From contig NZ_CP071596.1 in the NCBI RefSeq assembly GCF_017357105.1, forward strand, positions 186,001 to 250,000: 64,000 nt of DNA, read 5' to 3'. This DNA is from Natronosalvus caseinilyticus. GTDB lineage: Archaea; Halobacteriota; Halobacteria; Halobacteriales; Natrialbaceae. The notes beneath the pieces are model-generated. The model was not told where the DNA came from. It worked only from the letters and a program-made list of their open reading frames with translations, and searched no databases. Positions 1 through 8,322 of this stretch are shown one piece after another. Each line of letters begins with the position of its first letter. Positions within the stretch are counted from its first letter, which is position 1. Position numbers and translations under genes: made by a program.

Positions 1-805
1 CCTCTTCTTCCCACTCTTCAGTCTTGAAGGCACGCCCATTGATTGCCTCAAATAACTGGCCACAGGGCTCCATATCCCAATGGTCTGGAATCTGTAATGT
101 TCGAGGGCCAATCTGGATCTCTTGAGTGGAGCCATTAGATAGTCCTCCAATCAAAAGATCTTGCATTAGACCCTGCTTCAACTCCTTCGCCTCCTCGATA
201 ATTTTATCCGTCTGTTGGATCTGCTCGTCGACCGTCGAGAGGACATCGGCGATTCGGCGCTGTTTGGGGAGTGGTGGGAGTAAGACCTCTGAATTTTTGA
301 TTTTTGTGACTGTAAGTCGAGAGATTCCGGTCCCACTCATCTTTGACTGCATTACCTTTTTGAATAGCGGCCAGTTGAGATGATGAGTTAAAAAGTCTGG
401 GTCAAGACGGTCCCGATCAGTCCGAATTAGTGCGACACTCGATAGTAAACTAAACTCGAAATCGAGCGTGTTTTTCCGCGCAATTCCAGTATTTGCTCCG
501 TCTTTGACGTAGAGAACATCCCCAAGCTGTGGGTCACAGCGAGAGTAGATTTTCTTATGATCTTCTTCGGAAATGTACCCAATATCATCGAGGCGGAACC
601 CATTCTCGCGGATGTTTTTGGAGGTTATATAAGGGTACCCCTCATCTACCGTATCTGGTGAATTATGTGTCCCATCCGTTATCTTTTGACAAACCGAATT
701 TGTCTTGACTACTTCCCATTTTTCCGGAATTCTCACCGTCTTTGGGCCTAAATGAATCTCTTTGTACCCCTCTCGAACCTTTGATTTTTCCACAGCCTCG
801 CTCAT
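1..805 (-). CDS. hsdS: Type I restriction-modification specificity subunit HsdS (3' end cut by window)
   Basis: Open on the minus strand from ATG at 805 to the window edge, about 268 codons visible. The translation starts MSEAVEKSKVREGYKEIHLG and contains the HsdS hallmarks: a target-recognition domain with GDVLYVKDGANTG, then LPPLPKQRRIADVLSTVDEQI, the conserved helical spacer that closes each half of the subunit, followed by the start of a second recognition domain (IQIGPRTLQIPDHW). HsdS sets the DNA sequence recognised by the HsdM methylase (and HsdR nuclease). Its ATG overlaps the hsdM stop as ATGA, so the two are translationally coupled. The second recognition domain runs out of the window. 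Confidence 0.93.
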   Translation of the reverse strand, partial: MSEAVEKSKVREGYKEIHLGPKTVRIPEKWEVVKTNSVCQKITDGTHNSPDTVDEGYPYITSKNIRENGFRLDDIGYISEEDHKKIYSRCDPQLGDVLYVKDGANTGIARKNTLDFEFSLLSSVALIRTDRDRLDPDFLTHHLNWPLFKKVMQSKMSGTGISRLTVTKIKNSEVLLPPLPKQRRIADVLSTVDEQIQQTDKIIEEAKELKQGLMQDLLIGGLSNGSTQEIQIGPRTLQIPDHWDMEPCGQLFEAINGRAFKTEEWEEE

Positions 806-2364
806 ACGTACTCCAATTCCTCCATATACCGCTGCAGTTCTTCGTCGGTCTCCCGGCGCTCCTCGGCCAATTTATCCAACTCCTGTAGCCTCTCGCTTAC
901 GTCGATCGGTTCCTCGGGTTCGGTCGTATCGACGTATCTCGGCACGTTTAGGTTCCAGTCGTTCTCCTCGATTTCCTCAAGGTCAACAAGCCGACTGTGA
1001 TGGTCCTCTTCGCGCCCAGTCAGGAACGTCTCGGCGAGGTACTCAACGCCCTCGTCGGTAAGCTGGTTCTGATTCGAGAGTTCTTCGAACACCTGTACGT
1101 CTGACTCCCGAAGCTTCTGATCCTCGGCGTAGATGAACTGAACTTTATCCCCTCTCTCCTCGGGCTTGTCCTTGTTCAGTATCAGGATACACCCCGGCGA
1201 CGAGGTGTTGTAAAACAGGTTCTCCGGTAGCGCGATCACGGCCTCGACGAGATCGTCCTCCAGGATCGGCTTACGGATTTTCTTCTCCGATCGCGAGCGG
1301 AACAGCACGCCGTTGTCCATGACGACGCCCGCCTTTCCGGTCTCGTTGAGCGAGGCGATCATGAGCTGAATCCACGTCCAGTCGCCGCGGTTCGACGGCG
1401 GGAGTCCGTACGGGAAGCGGTTGTACGGCTCGTTGTCCTCTACCCAGTCCTTGTTCCATTCCTTCTGATTCCACATCGGGTTCGCGATTACCCGATCGAA
1501 CACTTCCAATTCGTCATGCTCGGTGACGCGCTTGGGGTCTGTAATGGTGTCGCCCTTCTCGATCTTTGCGTCGTACAGCTCATGCAGCAGGACGTTCATC
1601 TGGCCGATCGCCCACGTGTTCAGGTTCCTTTCCTGGCCATACAGCGAGAAGTCGTTCATGTCTCCACCCGACTCGCGGATGTGCTCAGCAGAGTAGATGA
1701 GCATCCCCGCTGACCCACAACAGGGGTCGTAGACGCGATGACCCGGTTTAGGGTTGACGCACTTAACGATGAGACGCACGACCGCTCGCGGTGTATAGAA
1801 CTCGCCGCCCTTCTTGCCGGCGTCGTCGGCGAATTTGTTGATGAGGTACTCGTAGGCCCGCCCGAAAATATCGGGGTCCTTGAGGTCGGCATTCCGGTAG
1901 CGATGTTTGTCGAAGTGTGAGACCAAATCCGAGAGCAGAGCGTCCGGGAGACGCTCTTTGTCGTTGAAATCGACTGTGGTGAGCACGCGGTCGGCGATGG
2001 GATCGTTCTCGTCTTCGATCGCCGCAAGTGCCTTATTCAGTGCCGCGCCGACGTCGGTCTCCTGGGCCTTGATGTGGTTCCACCGGGCGCGCTCGGGAAT
2101 CCAGAACTCCTCGTGGAGGTCTCGGTCGTCTCTGGCGGTTTCCACCGGAATCCCGAGCTCCTCAGCGACCTCTTCGGTCTCCTCTTCAAAGCGATCGTTG
2201 GCCCGCTTGAGGAACAGCAGCCCGAAGATGTAGTTCTTGTAGTCCGCCGAGTCGATGCTTCCCCGAAGTTTATCCGCAGCCGCCCAGAGATGTTTTTCGA
2301 GTGTAGGAAGTGTAAGTAGATCGGGTTCCGTTCCAGGTAGCGTGGCCTGGTCCTTTTCAGCCAT
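802..2364 (-). CDS. hsdM: Type I restriction-modification methylase subunit HsdM
   Basis: 520 residues, the usual HsdM length. An N-terminal helical HsdM_N region is followed by an N6-adenine methyltransferase domain: GGEFYTP at about 186-192, the SAM-binding motif DPCCGSAG at 213-220, and catalytic motif IV at 295-298. Motif IV reads NPMW rather than the common NPPF/NPPY. The protein methylates adenine at the site chosen by HsdS, using S-adenosylmethionine. It lies first in the hsdMS operon (ATGA overlap with hsdS); the motor-nuclease subunit HsdR is not in the window and would have to be to the left. The ATG at 2364 gives the normal N-terminus. Confidence 0.95.
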   Translation of the reverse strand: MAEKDQATLPGTEPDLLTLPTLEKHLWAAADKLRGSIDSADYKNYIFGLLFLKRANDRFEEETEEVAEELGIPVETARDDRDLHEEFWIPERARWNHIKAQETDVGAALNKALAAIEDENDPIADRVLTTVDFNDKERLPDALLSDLVSHFDKHRYRNADLKDPDIFGRAYEYLINKFADDAGKKGGEFYTPRAVVRLIVKCVNPKPGHRVYDPCCGSAGMLIYSAEHIRESGGDMNDFSLYGQERNLNTWAIGQMNVLLHELYDAKIEKGDTITDPKRVTEHDELEVFDRVIANPMWNQKEWNKDWVEDNEPYNRFPYGLPPSNRGDWTWIQLMIASLNETGKAGVVMDNGVLFRSRSEKKIRKPILEDDLVEAVIALPENLFYNTSSPGCILILNKDKPEERGDKVQFIYAEDQKLRESDVQVFEELSNQNQLTDEGVEYLAETFLTGREEDHHSRLVDLEEIEENDWNLNVPRYVDTTEPEEPIDVSERLQELDKLAEERRETDEELQRYMEELEYV

Positions 2365-2501
2365 AGCTCAAGGATTCTACCCGTACATAATAATAGCATC
2401 GTCCTGATGACTGAGGTGTCGGACCACGGGAATACAGGAGAACTCATTACACTTCTTTTAGAAGTCAATACGCTAATTAGTGGGTAGCTTGAGCGTTTGC
2501 T

Positions 2502-3425
2502 ATGGATATTCCAGTTGAACCGCAGACGCAATGGTGGTGTCTAAAGGCTGGCCGGGGTGGAGTTCTTGAAGACGACTGGCTCGATCGAAGCTTCGTTTCA
2601 ACGGGGTGGGGTAATGATGGACCTGACCCACGAGATGAGTCTCCATCGGAGTTTCGGTCTAAAGACCCTTCGAACTTGCAACTCTCAAAGTTTGTTGGCT
2701 ATCATGACGATAGCATGGAGGAGGGAGACATTGTGATAGCATACGCCCCTGAAAAAGGGCACCTCACTGGTGCCGGGACGGTCGGCGAACTTCGCTACGA
2801 CGAGGACATGTCATTTCGGTATTTGACAGAAGAGGAAGCCCAGGAGGCACAGGTCGCCGACCACTACTACATTCGGCCGGTGACTTGGTTTGATTGGGGA
2901 ACACCTGTCCAAGTCACTGATCTCTCGAAGCGGTTCCAAGTCAACGGTAGCGACCAGCTCCCGACGCCTGGCACATTCAACCGATACGGCACGCTGGAGA
3001 CCCATGCTAACCGATTGGAAACCCTGGCTGAAGAGATCAACCAGGCCGAGACAGTCGAATCGTCACTCGGCGGATTCGGACCAGAACAGGAGTCTCAGAT
3101 CCAGGAATGGGTGGTTAACAACATCAGACATCTCGGGCTCAAAAATCCCCGCAGAGAAGTCCGAACAGCCGCAGGCCGCATCGATGTCTTGGCTGACAGT
3201 GACCACGGTGAAACAGTGATAGAGATCAAACACGGGCGTGCAGGCGATCGAGCGTTAGGACAACTGCTTGGCTACATTGGGTCACGTAGTGAGGAGAACT
3301 CGGGGCCGGTATCAGGAATTCTGCTTGCAGACAGCTTCACATCTCGCGTAAAACACGCCGAGAAGATTCTTGACGATGTAACGCTCTATGAGTTTGAGGT
3401 AGAAACGAGGCTTCAGCAAGTTTGA
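2502..3425 (+). CDS. PUA-like domain plus NucS-like PD-(D/E)XK nuclease
   Basis: 307 residues. The first 160 or so (WWCLKAGRGG, YHDDSMEEGDIVIAYAP, ITGAGT-like turn HLTGAGTVGEL) resemble PUA/EVE-type folds that read modified bases. The C-terminal third carries a PD-(D/E)XK core: RIDVLAD (Asp228), then ETVIEIKHG (Glu241, Lys243), as in NucS/DUF91 endonucleases. The family link is by motif, not by search. It is transcribed divergently from hsdM across a 137-bp gap and belongs to the defence segment. A plausible role is a nuclease that senses modified DNA; this is inference. Confidence 0.7.
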   Translation: MDIPVEPQTQWWCLKAGRGGVLEDDWLDRSFVSTGWGNDGPDPRDESPSEFRSKDPSNLQLSKFVGYHDDSMEEGDIVIAYAPEKGHLTGAGTVGELRYDEDMSFRYLTEEEAQEAQVADHYYIRPVTWFDWGTPVQVTDLSKRFQVNGSDQLPTPGTFNRYGTLETHANRLETLAEEINQAETVESSLGGFGPEQESQIQEWVVNNIRHLGLKNPRREVRTAAGRIDVLADSDHGETVIEIKHGRAGDRALGQLLGYIGSRSEENSGPVSGILLADSFTSRVKHAEKILDDVTLYEFEVETRLQQV

Positions 3426-3454
3426 CAACTCGAACACAGTAATGATAGCAACGG

Positions 3455-4417
3455 TTACAAATTCTGGATGCGGTTGTAGAAGACTTCGTGGAATCGCTCA
3501 CCCCGATCGATCATCCAGTCGTGATACTCCTCCCACGATTCTTTGTCTTCAAGTTTCCCTGATCGACGTAAGGTGATCTTCGCTCGGTTGCTGTTGCGTT
3601 GGGCTTCCTCAGGGGGACTCCAGATCAGTGACTCGCCCATCTCGTCCTCGATCTCGGCTTTCTGACTCTCCAGTTGCTGGTAGGCCTCGGGATCATCCTT
3701 GATGATGAGCTGACAATACAGTCTGTTCTCCACGGTGTTGGTGGTGAACTGGAGTTTAAACCCGGCTCGGCCGATCGGATTATTGTACCAGTGCTGGGGT
3801 TTCGGTTTTCGTGGCCGCAGTGGAGTATCACCGTCGGTGATCAGGTCTCGAAACTGCGTCCAATACTCCTCTTGGAGCTTCTTCGTATCGGATACGTCCC
3901 CTTCCGACCGTTTCGCCTTCTCTTTCCACTCTGATGGATCTTCGACCGGGTTGAGCCGAACTGCGGGCGGCGATTCTGCGATCCGCCAGACTTCCAGCCT
4001 GATTGCGAAGAGGTCGATCCCCTCGCGACTATTTTTGTTGAGCCAGTTGAACGCGTCCTTGTGCTCGTCGTTGAACTGTGGAGACAGCCAGACAATGATG
4101 TCTGCGTCAACTCCAGCCGCATAGGCGATACACTTCCCCAGATGATCGTGATCGGATGAGTTCAGCTGGTTCTCAATAACCACCTGACGCCCGTCATCAA
4201 TCACTTCCGCCAAAATATCGACGCTGTACTTACCGACGTTCTTCTCCGTTTCGATGACATCCAGATCTAACCCGAGGACATCCTCTATGTGGGATGCTTC
4301 TTCTGACCGGATCTGATCAGCCAACCATGGAGTGAATTCATGAGCTTCATGTTCCCAATAGTCCCGGACATCTTGTGGTTCAAGCTCATGGAAGTCTGGA
4401 CCCTCGAACGTTGCCAT
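3455..4417 (-). CDS. DUF4268-type PD-(D/E)XK nuclease-like protein
   Basis: 320 residues from ATG at 4417; a TTG at 4444 in frame would add nine residues but is less likely. The N-terminal half holds the nuclease-like core: YSVDILAEV (Asp67) and VVIENQLNSSDHDHLGK (Glu82, with Gln84 where lysine is usual), followed by IIVWLSPQFNDEHKDAFNWLN, typical of DUF4268 proteins. The C-terminal half is the DUF4268 region. Convergent with the preceding nuclease gene, 29 bp apart. DUF4268 proteins are commonly found beside restriction systems and probably act as nucleases or defence accessories; the role here is inferred. Confidence 0.75.
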   Translation of the reverse strand: MATFEGPDFHELEPQDVRDYWEHEAHEFTPWLADQIRSEEASHIEDVLGLDLDVIETEKNVGKYSVDILAEVIDDGRQVVIENQLNSSDHDHLGKCIAYAAGVDADIIVWLSPQFNDEHKDAFNWLNKNSREGIDLFAIRLEVWRIAESPPAVRLNPVEDPSEWKEKAKRSEGDVSDTKKLQEEYWTQFRDLITDGDTPLRPRKPKPQHWYNNPIGRAGFKLQFTTNTVENRLYCQLIIKDDPEAYQQLESQKAEIEDEMGESLIWSPPEEAQRNSNRAKITLRRSGKLEDKESWEEYHDWMIDRGERFHEVFYNRIQNL

Positions 4418-4818
4418 GCGCGCACCAACATACGCGACCCACAAAATCGTTGCCCGTACTGTCCGTTACCGAGGCCATCGGTTCTGTTGGCATTCAGGCG
4501 ACAGTATTTCTTCGCATTAAAATTCGATGTAGTAGATGCCCCCGCACATACATATAGAGGCACATGTACATACTGGCCGTCTTGGATAGGCGGTAACGGC
4601 CGAGTTCAACTCGACCGGCACGTGACCTCTGATCCGACTGACGCGGTTGCCCTAACGCCGGACAGCCCGATCACGTGCATCCCACCCGGAGCGCACCGTG
4701 GCGGCAAACAGCCGCCCGATGCCTTCTTACCCATCCTACACCCAGCCACCACCCCGACCGGTTTACCCCTGCGGGTCGGCCGTCGTCGCCGTGATTCGAA
4801 CACATGGGTCTTCGACAG
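4418..4818. other. Gap of 400 bp without a convincing gene
   Basis: No open frame here looks like protein. The minus strand has a TATA-like CTATATGTA around 4547-4556 that could serve the DUF4268 gene. The sequence CTGTTGGCATT at 4484-4494 is the reverse complement of the core of a motif repeated upstream of other genes in the element. The far end (about 4758-4815), just after the next gene's stop, contains GATTCGAA flanked by partly pairing arms and looks faintly like a tRNA T-arm, but does not fold as a tRNA. Confidence 0.5.
4484..4494 (-). repeat. Copy of the element motif, core TGCCAACAG (partial)
   Basis: On the minus strand reads AATGCCAACAG, matching 11 bases of the GACAATRCCAACAG motif. 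It lies about 67 bp upstream of the start of the DUF4268 gene. Confidence 0.4.
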
Positions 4819-5970
4819 TTAGATTTCTTCGACCGTTTCGGTCTCCACTTCTTTCACGAGCTTCGGATGGAAGTGTTCGATCAAATGGACGAGCGTTTCC
4901 GTTGCATCCGCCAACGTTGAATCGATCACGGCCTCGTCGTATCGGTGACTCTCCAGCGGGAGTTCACCGTGTACTGCACCGATGAGCCGGTTCCGAACCT
5001 CGAATCTCTCCAATTCATCCACGTGCTCGGACAGGACCGTCCGGATCTGCTGTTGAGTTTCGTCGTCAGCGCCTCGAACGGTGATCTGGAACTTGAGCGT
5101 CGCTTCCTCCTTCGGGCGGGGTTTGAAGATGTAGAGTACGGAGTCGGGATGCTCTGGATGGTTCGAGGTGGCCTGAATCACACGACTGGCGCTATCGCTG
5201 GCGATCTCGTCAGGGTGGTTGACCTGGAGTGTGTCTTTCACCCGGTCATAGGTGCGATCTCGAACAGCGCGAATGAAAGCCGAGTAGTCGACAGACCCAT
5301 CATCCGGTTGGATGCGCGACAGCGGATAGTCGACAACAGTAGACCCGACTAAGACCGAATCAGGAGATGTCCTCTCCCCTTCGTTCGGGAAGTCAAAGCA
5401 CTGGGCTTCAACACACTGTACGTATAACCCTTGTTCCAGTAGATACCGCGCGTTGGTCTCCGTACGGCTGGTGATGTCCTCAGCAAGGATGACCATTCGT
5501 TGGTGGGTGTTCATCGAACTGCGATTGGCCCCTCCGAGCGCAACCTTGTGAGCGTCGGCAAGCGTTTCCTCGACCACCGCTGCGTCACCAACGTTCCACT
5601 CTCCGGTTCGTACGTTCGCTTTATATTCGTCGTAGATCTCCTCCAGGTCGCTGTACTTGTAGCGACTGAGCGATTGGGCGTAGTTTTGGGGCTGGCTCAG
5701 GATCGTCTCCTCACTCGCGCTACCGGAGCCGCTTTTCCCCTTCTTAAGTTCGATGACGACGACGTTTCCCCACTGGTCAAGCGCGAGTAAGTCTGGGAGT
5801 CCAGTACTGAGTCGATATTGCCGGCCGAAGATCAGTAGCGGCTCGTCAAGAATGACTTCGGGATTGGCGTGGAGCCACGATTCGAGTATGTATTCGGCAT
5901 CGACAGTATGACGGTCCAGCTTCTGCGTCCGGGACGGCATCTCGGTCCGGTCAAACTCAAAAACGCGCAT
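4819..5970 (-). CDS. NucS/DUF91-like PD-(D/E)XK endonuclease
   Basis: 383 residues. The N-terminal domain has the NucS-like nuclease signature: HANPEVILDEPLLIFGRQ, then GLPDLLALD (Asp60) and NVVVIELKKGK (Glu74, Lys76), so all core acidic and lysine residues are present. The C-terminal 200 residues are of unknown fold (LKFQITVRGADDETQQQI). It is the third nuclease-like gene in 3.5 kb after the hsd genes, which fits a defence island. The exact substrate cannot be deduced. The gene has its own leader; upstream lies the divergent PadR-type regulator. Confidence 0.75.
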   Translation of the reverse strand: MRVFEFDRTEMPSRTQKLDRHTVDAEYILESWLHANPEVILDEPLLIFGRQYRLSTGLPDLLALDQWGNVVVIELKKGKSGSGSASEETILSQPQNYAQSLSRYKYSDLEEIYDEYKANVRTGEWNVGDAAVVEETLADAHKVALGGANRSSMNTHQRMVILAEDITSRTETNARYLLEQGLYVQCVEAQCFDFPNEGERTSPDSVLVGSTVVDYPLSRIQPDDGSVDYSAFIRAVRDRTYDRVKDTLQVNHPDEIASDSASRVIQATSNHPEHPDSVLYIFKPRPKEEATLKFQITVRGADDETQQQIRTVLSEHVDELERFEVRNRLIGAVHGELPLESHRYDEAVIDSTLADATETLVHLIEHFHPKLVKEVETETVEEI

Positions 5971-6043
5971 GCTACCCCGGTTGCGATGACTACCACTTAG
6001 TTTTATCTTACCGGTTTAAATTGTTCATCGGTTAGAATTTTCG

Positions 6044-6052
6044 TTTATATAT
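6044..6052 (+). promoter_or_regulatory. TATA box of the wHTH regulator gene
   Basis: TTTATATAT centred about 36 bp before the ATG at 6084. Archaeal transcription starts about 25 bp after the TATA box, giving a leader of only about 10 bases or none. Confidence 0.55.
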
Positions 6053-6083
6053 CTGTTGATAGCCGGTCTGGAAAATCTAATAG

Positions 6084-6323
6084 ATGAGTTTGATCGGTGA
6101 GACGAAGCTCGGTATTCTGCTCCGGATTCGTGAAGAACCAGCGCACGGATACGATATGGCGAAGGAGTTGGAGATCTCGTCTGGGTACGTCTATCAGCAC
6201 CTACAGGAGTTACAAGACGAAGGGATGATCGAGGTCCACGAGGACGAAACTGAAGGGCGACAGCGCACTACTTACCAGCTAACCGAAAACGGGGAACTAC
6301 TGTTGGAAGCCCTCGGAGAATAG
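6084..6323 (+). CDS. Small winged-helix (PadR/MarR-like) transcription regulator
   Basis: 79 residues, essentially a bare DNA-binding domain: KLGILLRIREEPAHGYDMAKELEISSG (helix-turn-helix), then YVYQHLQELQDEGMIEV (recognition helix) and a beta-wing ending in RTTYQLTENGELLLEAL, the pattern of PadR-type regulators. No effector domain is present. It sits alone between minus-strand genes and is the only clear DNA-binding regulator of this type in the left half of the element, so it may control the element or the defence genes; this is inference. Confidence 0.8.
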   Translation: MSLIGETKLGILLRIREEPAHGYDMAKELEISSGYVYQHLQELQDEGMIEVHEDETEGRQRTTYQLTENGELLLEALGE

Positions 6324-6324
6324 A

Positions 6325-6542
6325 TCACAACCGTTCATACAAGATGCGAGCCATCTTTGCTTCGAACGGGAGAAGGATACCTAACGAATCAACATCGTCG
6401 TCATCGTATGAGAGCTGAACGGCGTCGGTCACGTGGTCGTGCATCGCCCACAGCTGCTCGGTCTCAACCTCTCGAAGGTCGTCAGGTGTCTCATCCCCCA
6501 GATGTTCGTGACCACTTCGTACTCGCGTTCTGTGAGTTTCAT
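6325..6542 (-). pseudogene. Frameshifted small gene (72-codon protein)
   Basis: The ATG at 6542 begins MKLTEREYEVVTNIWG, after which the frame loses sense. Reading one base back at the G5 run near 6491-6495 continues as DETPDDLREVETEQLWAMHD and on to FEAKMARILYERL and a stop at 6325. Both parts look like genuine acidic haloarchaeal protein, and no start codon exists for the second part, so this is one gene with an apparent missing G. It follows the upstream gene by one base (same operon). Function unknown. Either a true inactivation or a homopolymer undercall. Confidence 0.7.
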
Positions 6543-6543
6543 G

Positions 6544-6774
6544 TTACTCTTCAAGTGAGGGGCGAAGATCGCGCCAACGGAAGTGGTCTGTCCCACCACC
6601 GTCAAACTCGACCGCGAATAGGTACGAGTCACGTACATCACCGGTAACCGTGCCTGCGTCGTCCTCGATCAGTTTGACAACTTCGCCCGTTCGGTCGTGA
6701 TACTGCTCGAAGTCGGGATCACTTTTGTCGGGGATGTCGATGCGGACTCGATCTCCGACCTCGAATCGTCTCAT
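6544..6774 (-). CDS. Small SH3-like protein (DUF8139 type)
   Basis: 76 residues from ATG at 6774 (an ATG four codons earlier is also possible). MRRFEVGDRVRIDIPD followed by HDRTGEVVKLIEDDAG and VEFDGGGTDHFRWRDLRP is the signature of a small haloarchaeal SH3-barrel family found in viruses and plasmids. Its role is unknown; such barrels usually bind nucleic acid or protein. Followed after one base by the frameshifted gene. Confidence 0.7.
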   Translation of the reverse strand: MRRFEVGDRVRIDIPDKSDPDFEQYHDRTGEVVKLIEDDAGTVTGDVRDSYLFAVEFDGGGTDHFRWRDLRPSLEE

Positions 6775-6807
6775 TGACGAGAACATTAGTGGGCTGGCTC
6801 GTGATCG

Positions 6808-7035
6808 TTACGGTCCAGTCCACCGGTTACCCATCTCACGGACGCGGTCGTCTACCTTGTCTCGATGCTCGACTTCAGTCAGCGATACCCGATCTACCAT
6901 CCGATCGAAGCCACATCGGTCATTACGCTCGTAGAAGACTTCCAGCCCGACGCTTCCTCCTTCGTCCCGTAGACGAGTGAAGATCCGCAGGCCGGGAACG
7001 TCGCCGTGTCGTGTTTCCTGAACGTCAGCATCCAT
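6808..7035 (-). CDS. Hypothetical protein, end of the small-protein operon
   Basis: 75 residues from ATG at 7035 (MDADVQETRHGDVPGLR). The start lies inside the last codons of the DUF6908 gene with an 11-bp overlap, the style of this operon. Predicted beta strands (LRIFTRLRDEG, VGLEVFYERND) but no family recognised. Confidence 0.55.
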   Translation of the reverse strand: MDADVQETRHGDVPGLRIFTRLRDEGGSVGLEVFYERNDRCGFDRMVDRVSLTEVEHRDKVDDRVREMGNRWTGP

Positions 7036-7387
7036 CTGGCATCTCCTTCGCCGCATCCACGAAGCCCTGCTCCTGCAGATTCTCGCTCCACTGCGTCACG
7101 AAGTCCTCGACGTCGACCCCGGCGGGATTGTGCTGGTGAACCCCCGGATGCTGAGTGTATCGTACTGGCCTCCACTCCCCGTTATCGATGTGAAACACGA
7201 TCTCGGGGTCGCACATCAGGTCGCCCCGCTGGACGTAGTGATGCGCAACGCTGAGACGATCTGGCCCGATCTTCTCGATGGTCAGATCCTCGAAGCCCGC
7301 GACTTCAACCGTGTAGCTCTCGTTGACCGTCATCTCCTCGATGGACTCGATACCGAGCAAGACGAGGATCTCCTTAGCGGCCTTCAT
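7025..7387 (-). CDS. DUF6908 domain protein
   Basis: 120 residues: KEILVLLGIESIEEMTV, FEDLTIEKIGPDRLSVAHHY, RGDLMCDPEIVFHIDN, YTQHPGVHQ. This matches the haloarchaeal mobile-element family DUF6908 by memory of its DLMCDPE(I/V)xF core. Function unknown. ATGA overlap with the preceding small gene shows coupling. Confidence 0.7.
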   Translation of the reverse strand: MKAAKEILVLLGIESIEEMTVNESYTVEVAGFEDLTIEKIGPDRLSVAHHYVQRGDLMCDPEIVFHIDNGEWRPVRYTQHPGVHQHNPAGVDVEDFVTQWSENLQEQGFVDAAKEMPDGC

Positions 7388-7545
7388 CGATCGTCGTCCT
7401 CCAGAATCCGCTCGAAGTTCTCCTCGGTCACGTCGATAGCCCGCTCGATGTACTCCTCTTGGTCAGTGACTCGCCCGAACCACTCAAACGCTGGATACCA
7501 GCGCCTAACCCACCACCTCATCAGGCGAAAGTATCGATCAAGCAT
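7384..7545 (-). CDS. 53-residue hypothetical protein
   Basis: MLDRYFRLMRWWVRRWYPAF, then EWFGRVTDQEEYIERAIDVT and an acidic tail. Start overlaps the DUF6166 gene by 8 bp and the stop overlaps DUF6908 as ATGA, which supports it as a real coupled gene. Amphipathic, Trp/Arg-rich N-terminus; role unknown. Confidence 0.65.
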   Translation of the reverse strand: MLDRYFRLMRWWVRRWYPAFEWFGRVTDQEEYIERAIDVTEENFERILEDDDR

Positions 7546-7939
7546 CGGCACTCACCTCCTCGTACCAGGCGTCGAGATCGGCTGCCCGAAGTGCCCATCC
7601 CTTCTCAGGCAGCTCGGCTACGACATCTCGCTTGAACCGCTGGTAGTGATCACAGGCGGCTTCATCATCCACCGCATGCGCCAGCAACGCAATCGCGAGT
7701 TGTGCGGGACCGCTTCCCCCATAACCCCACTCGATCTCACTTCTCGAAGCCGGCAGGAGATCGTACCTGGAGTTGAGTGGATCGCCGTCGACGCTGACCG
7801 TACACTTTTCGCCTACCGGTGCAGTCGGGTCTCGATAGCCGCGGTAGACTATTTCCGCCGAACCGGACGTCACTGAAGGTCGTGGAGTGGTGTTCTGGGT
7901 GCTCGAACCCTGGGTTTCAGCTCCGACATCGCTGCTCAT
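7538..7939 (-). CDS. DUF6166 domain protein
   Basis: 133 residues. After a low-complexity N-terminus come YRGYRDPTAPVGEKCTV, RYDLLPASRSEIEWGYGGSG, and PAQLAIALLAHAVDD, the conserved core of DUF6166, a family common in plasmids and proviruses of haloarchaea and bacteria. Function is not known. Coupled on both sides by overlaps. Confidence 0.8.
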   Translation of the reverse strand: MSSDVGAETQGSSTQNTTPRPSVTSGSAEIVYRGYRDPTAPVGEKCTVSVDGDPLNSRYDLLPASRSEIEWGYGGSGPAQLAIALLAHAVDDEAACDHYQRFKRDVVAELPEKGWALRAADLDAWYEEVSADA

Positions 7940-8322
7940 CTTCCTGCCACCTCTTGAAGCCGATCGACTGCGTCTTCGAGTGCAGTGGCCGTTTCGCCTA
8001 ACTCATCAGCGACCTGGATCAGTTCCTCGGCATCCTGCTGGATGTCGTCGGCCTTTTCGTTGAGTGATTCGCTGAGCGCGTCAATGTCGACCTGCCCGAC
8101 CTCTATCCTTACTCTCCGAACGTGTTTGCACTCCTCCACATCCTCGCGGTACTGGAAGTCGGGACAGGAGCAGACTGGTTCTCGCAGGTCAACCGTGTAG
8201 GCCGATCCGGATTGCGTCGTCACCTCGAAGAGCGCATCGCCCTCTTCGAAGACGGTCATGTGCTCGCGTGCGGCCCGCAGAGTCCGGGCGTCGACCTCGG
8301 GCTGGACGGACTCCGAGCTCAC
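7936..8322 (-). CDS. SWIM zinc-finger protein
   Basis: 128 residues. YTVDLREPVCSCPDFQYRED followed by ECKHVRRV gives the SWIM pattern CxC...CxH for one zinc ion, usually a DNA- or protein-binding module. The C-terminal 60 residues (ALSESLNEKADDIQQDAEEL and on) form a predicted coiled coil. SWIM proteins of this size are typical of haloarchaeal mobile elements; the partner is unknown. ATGA overlaps with both neighbours. Confidence 0.85.
   Translation of the reverse strand: MSSESVQPEVDARTLRAAREHMTVFEEGDALFEVTTQSGSAYTVDLREPVCSCPDFQYREDVEECKHVRRVRIEVGQVDIDALSESLNEKADDIQQDAEELIQVADELGETATALEDAVDRLQEVAGR

Noticed and set aside
4758-4815. tRNA-like piece (GATTCGAA with flanking arms) after the NucS-like gene
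   Set aside because: The T-arm pairs only partly, the anticodon region cannot be placed with a conserved U33 and sensible anticodon, and there is no 5' half. Not enough for a tRNA or attachment-site claim.
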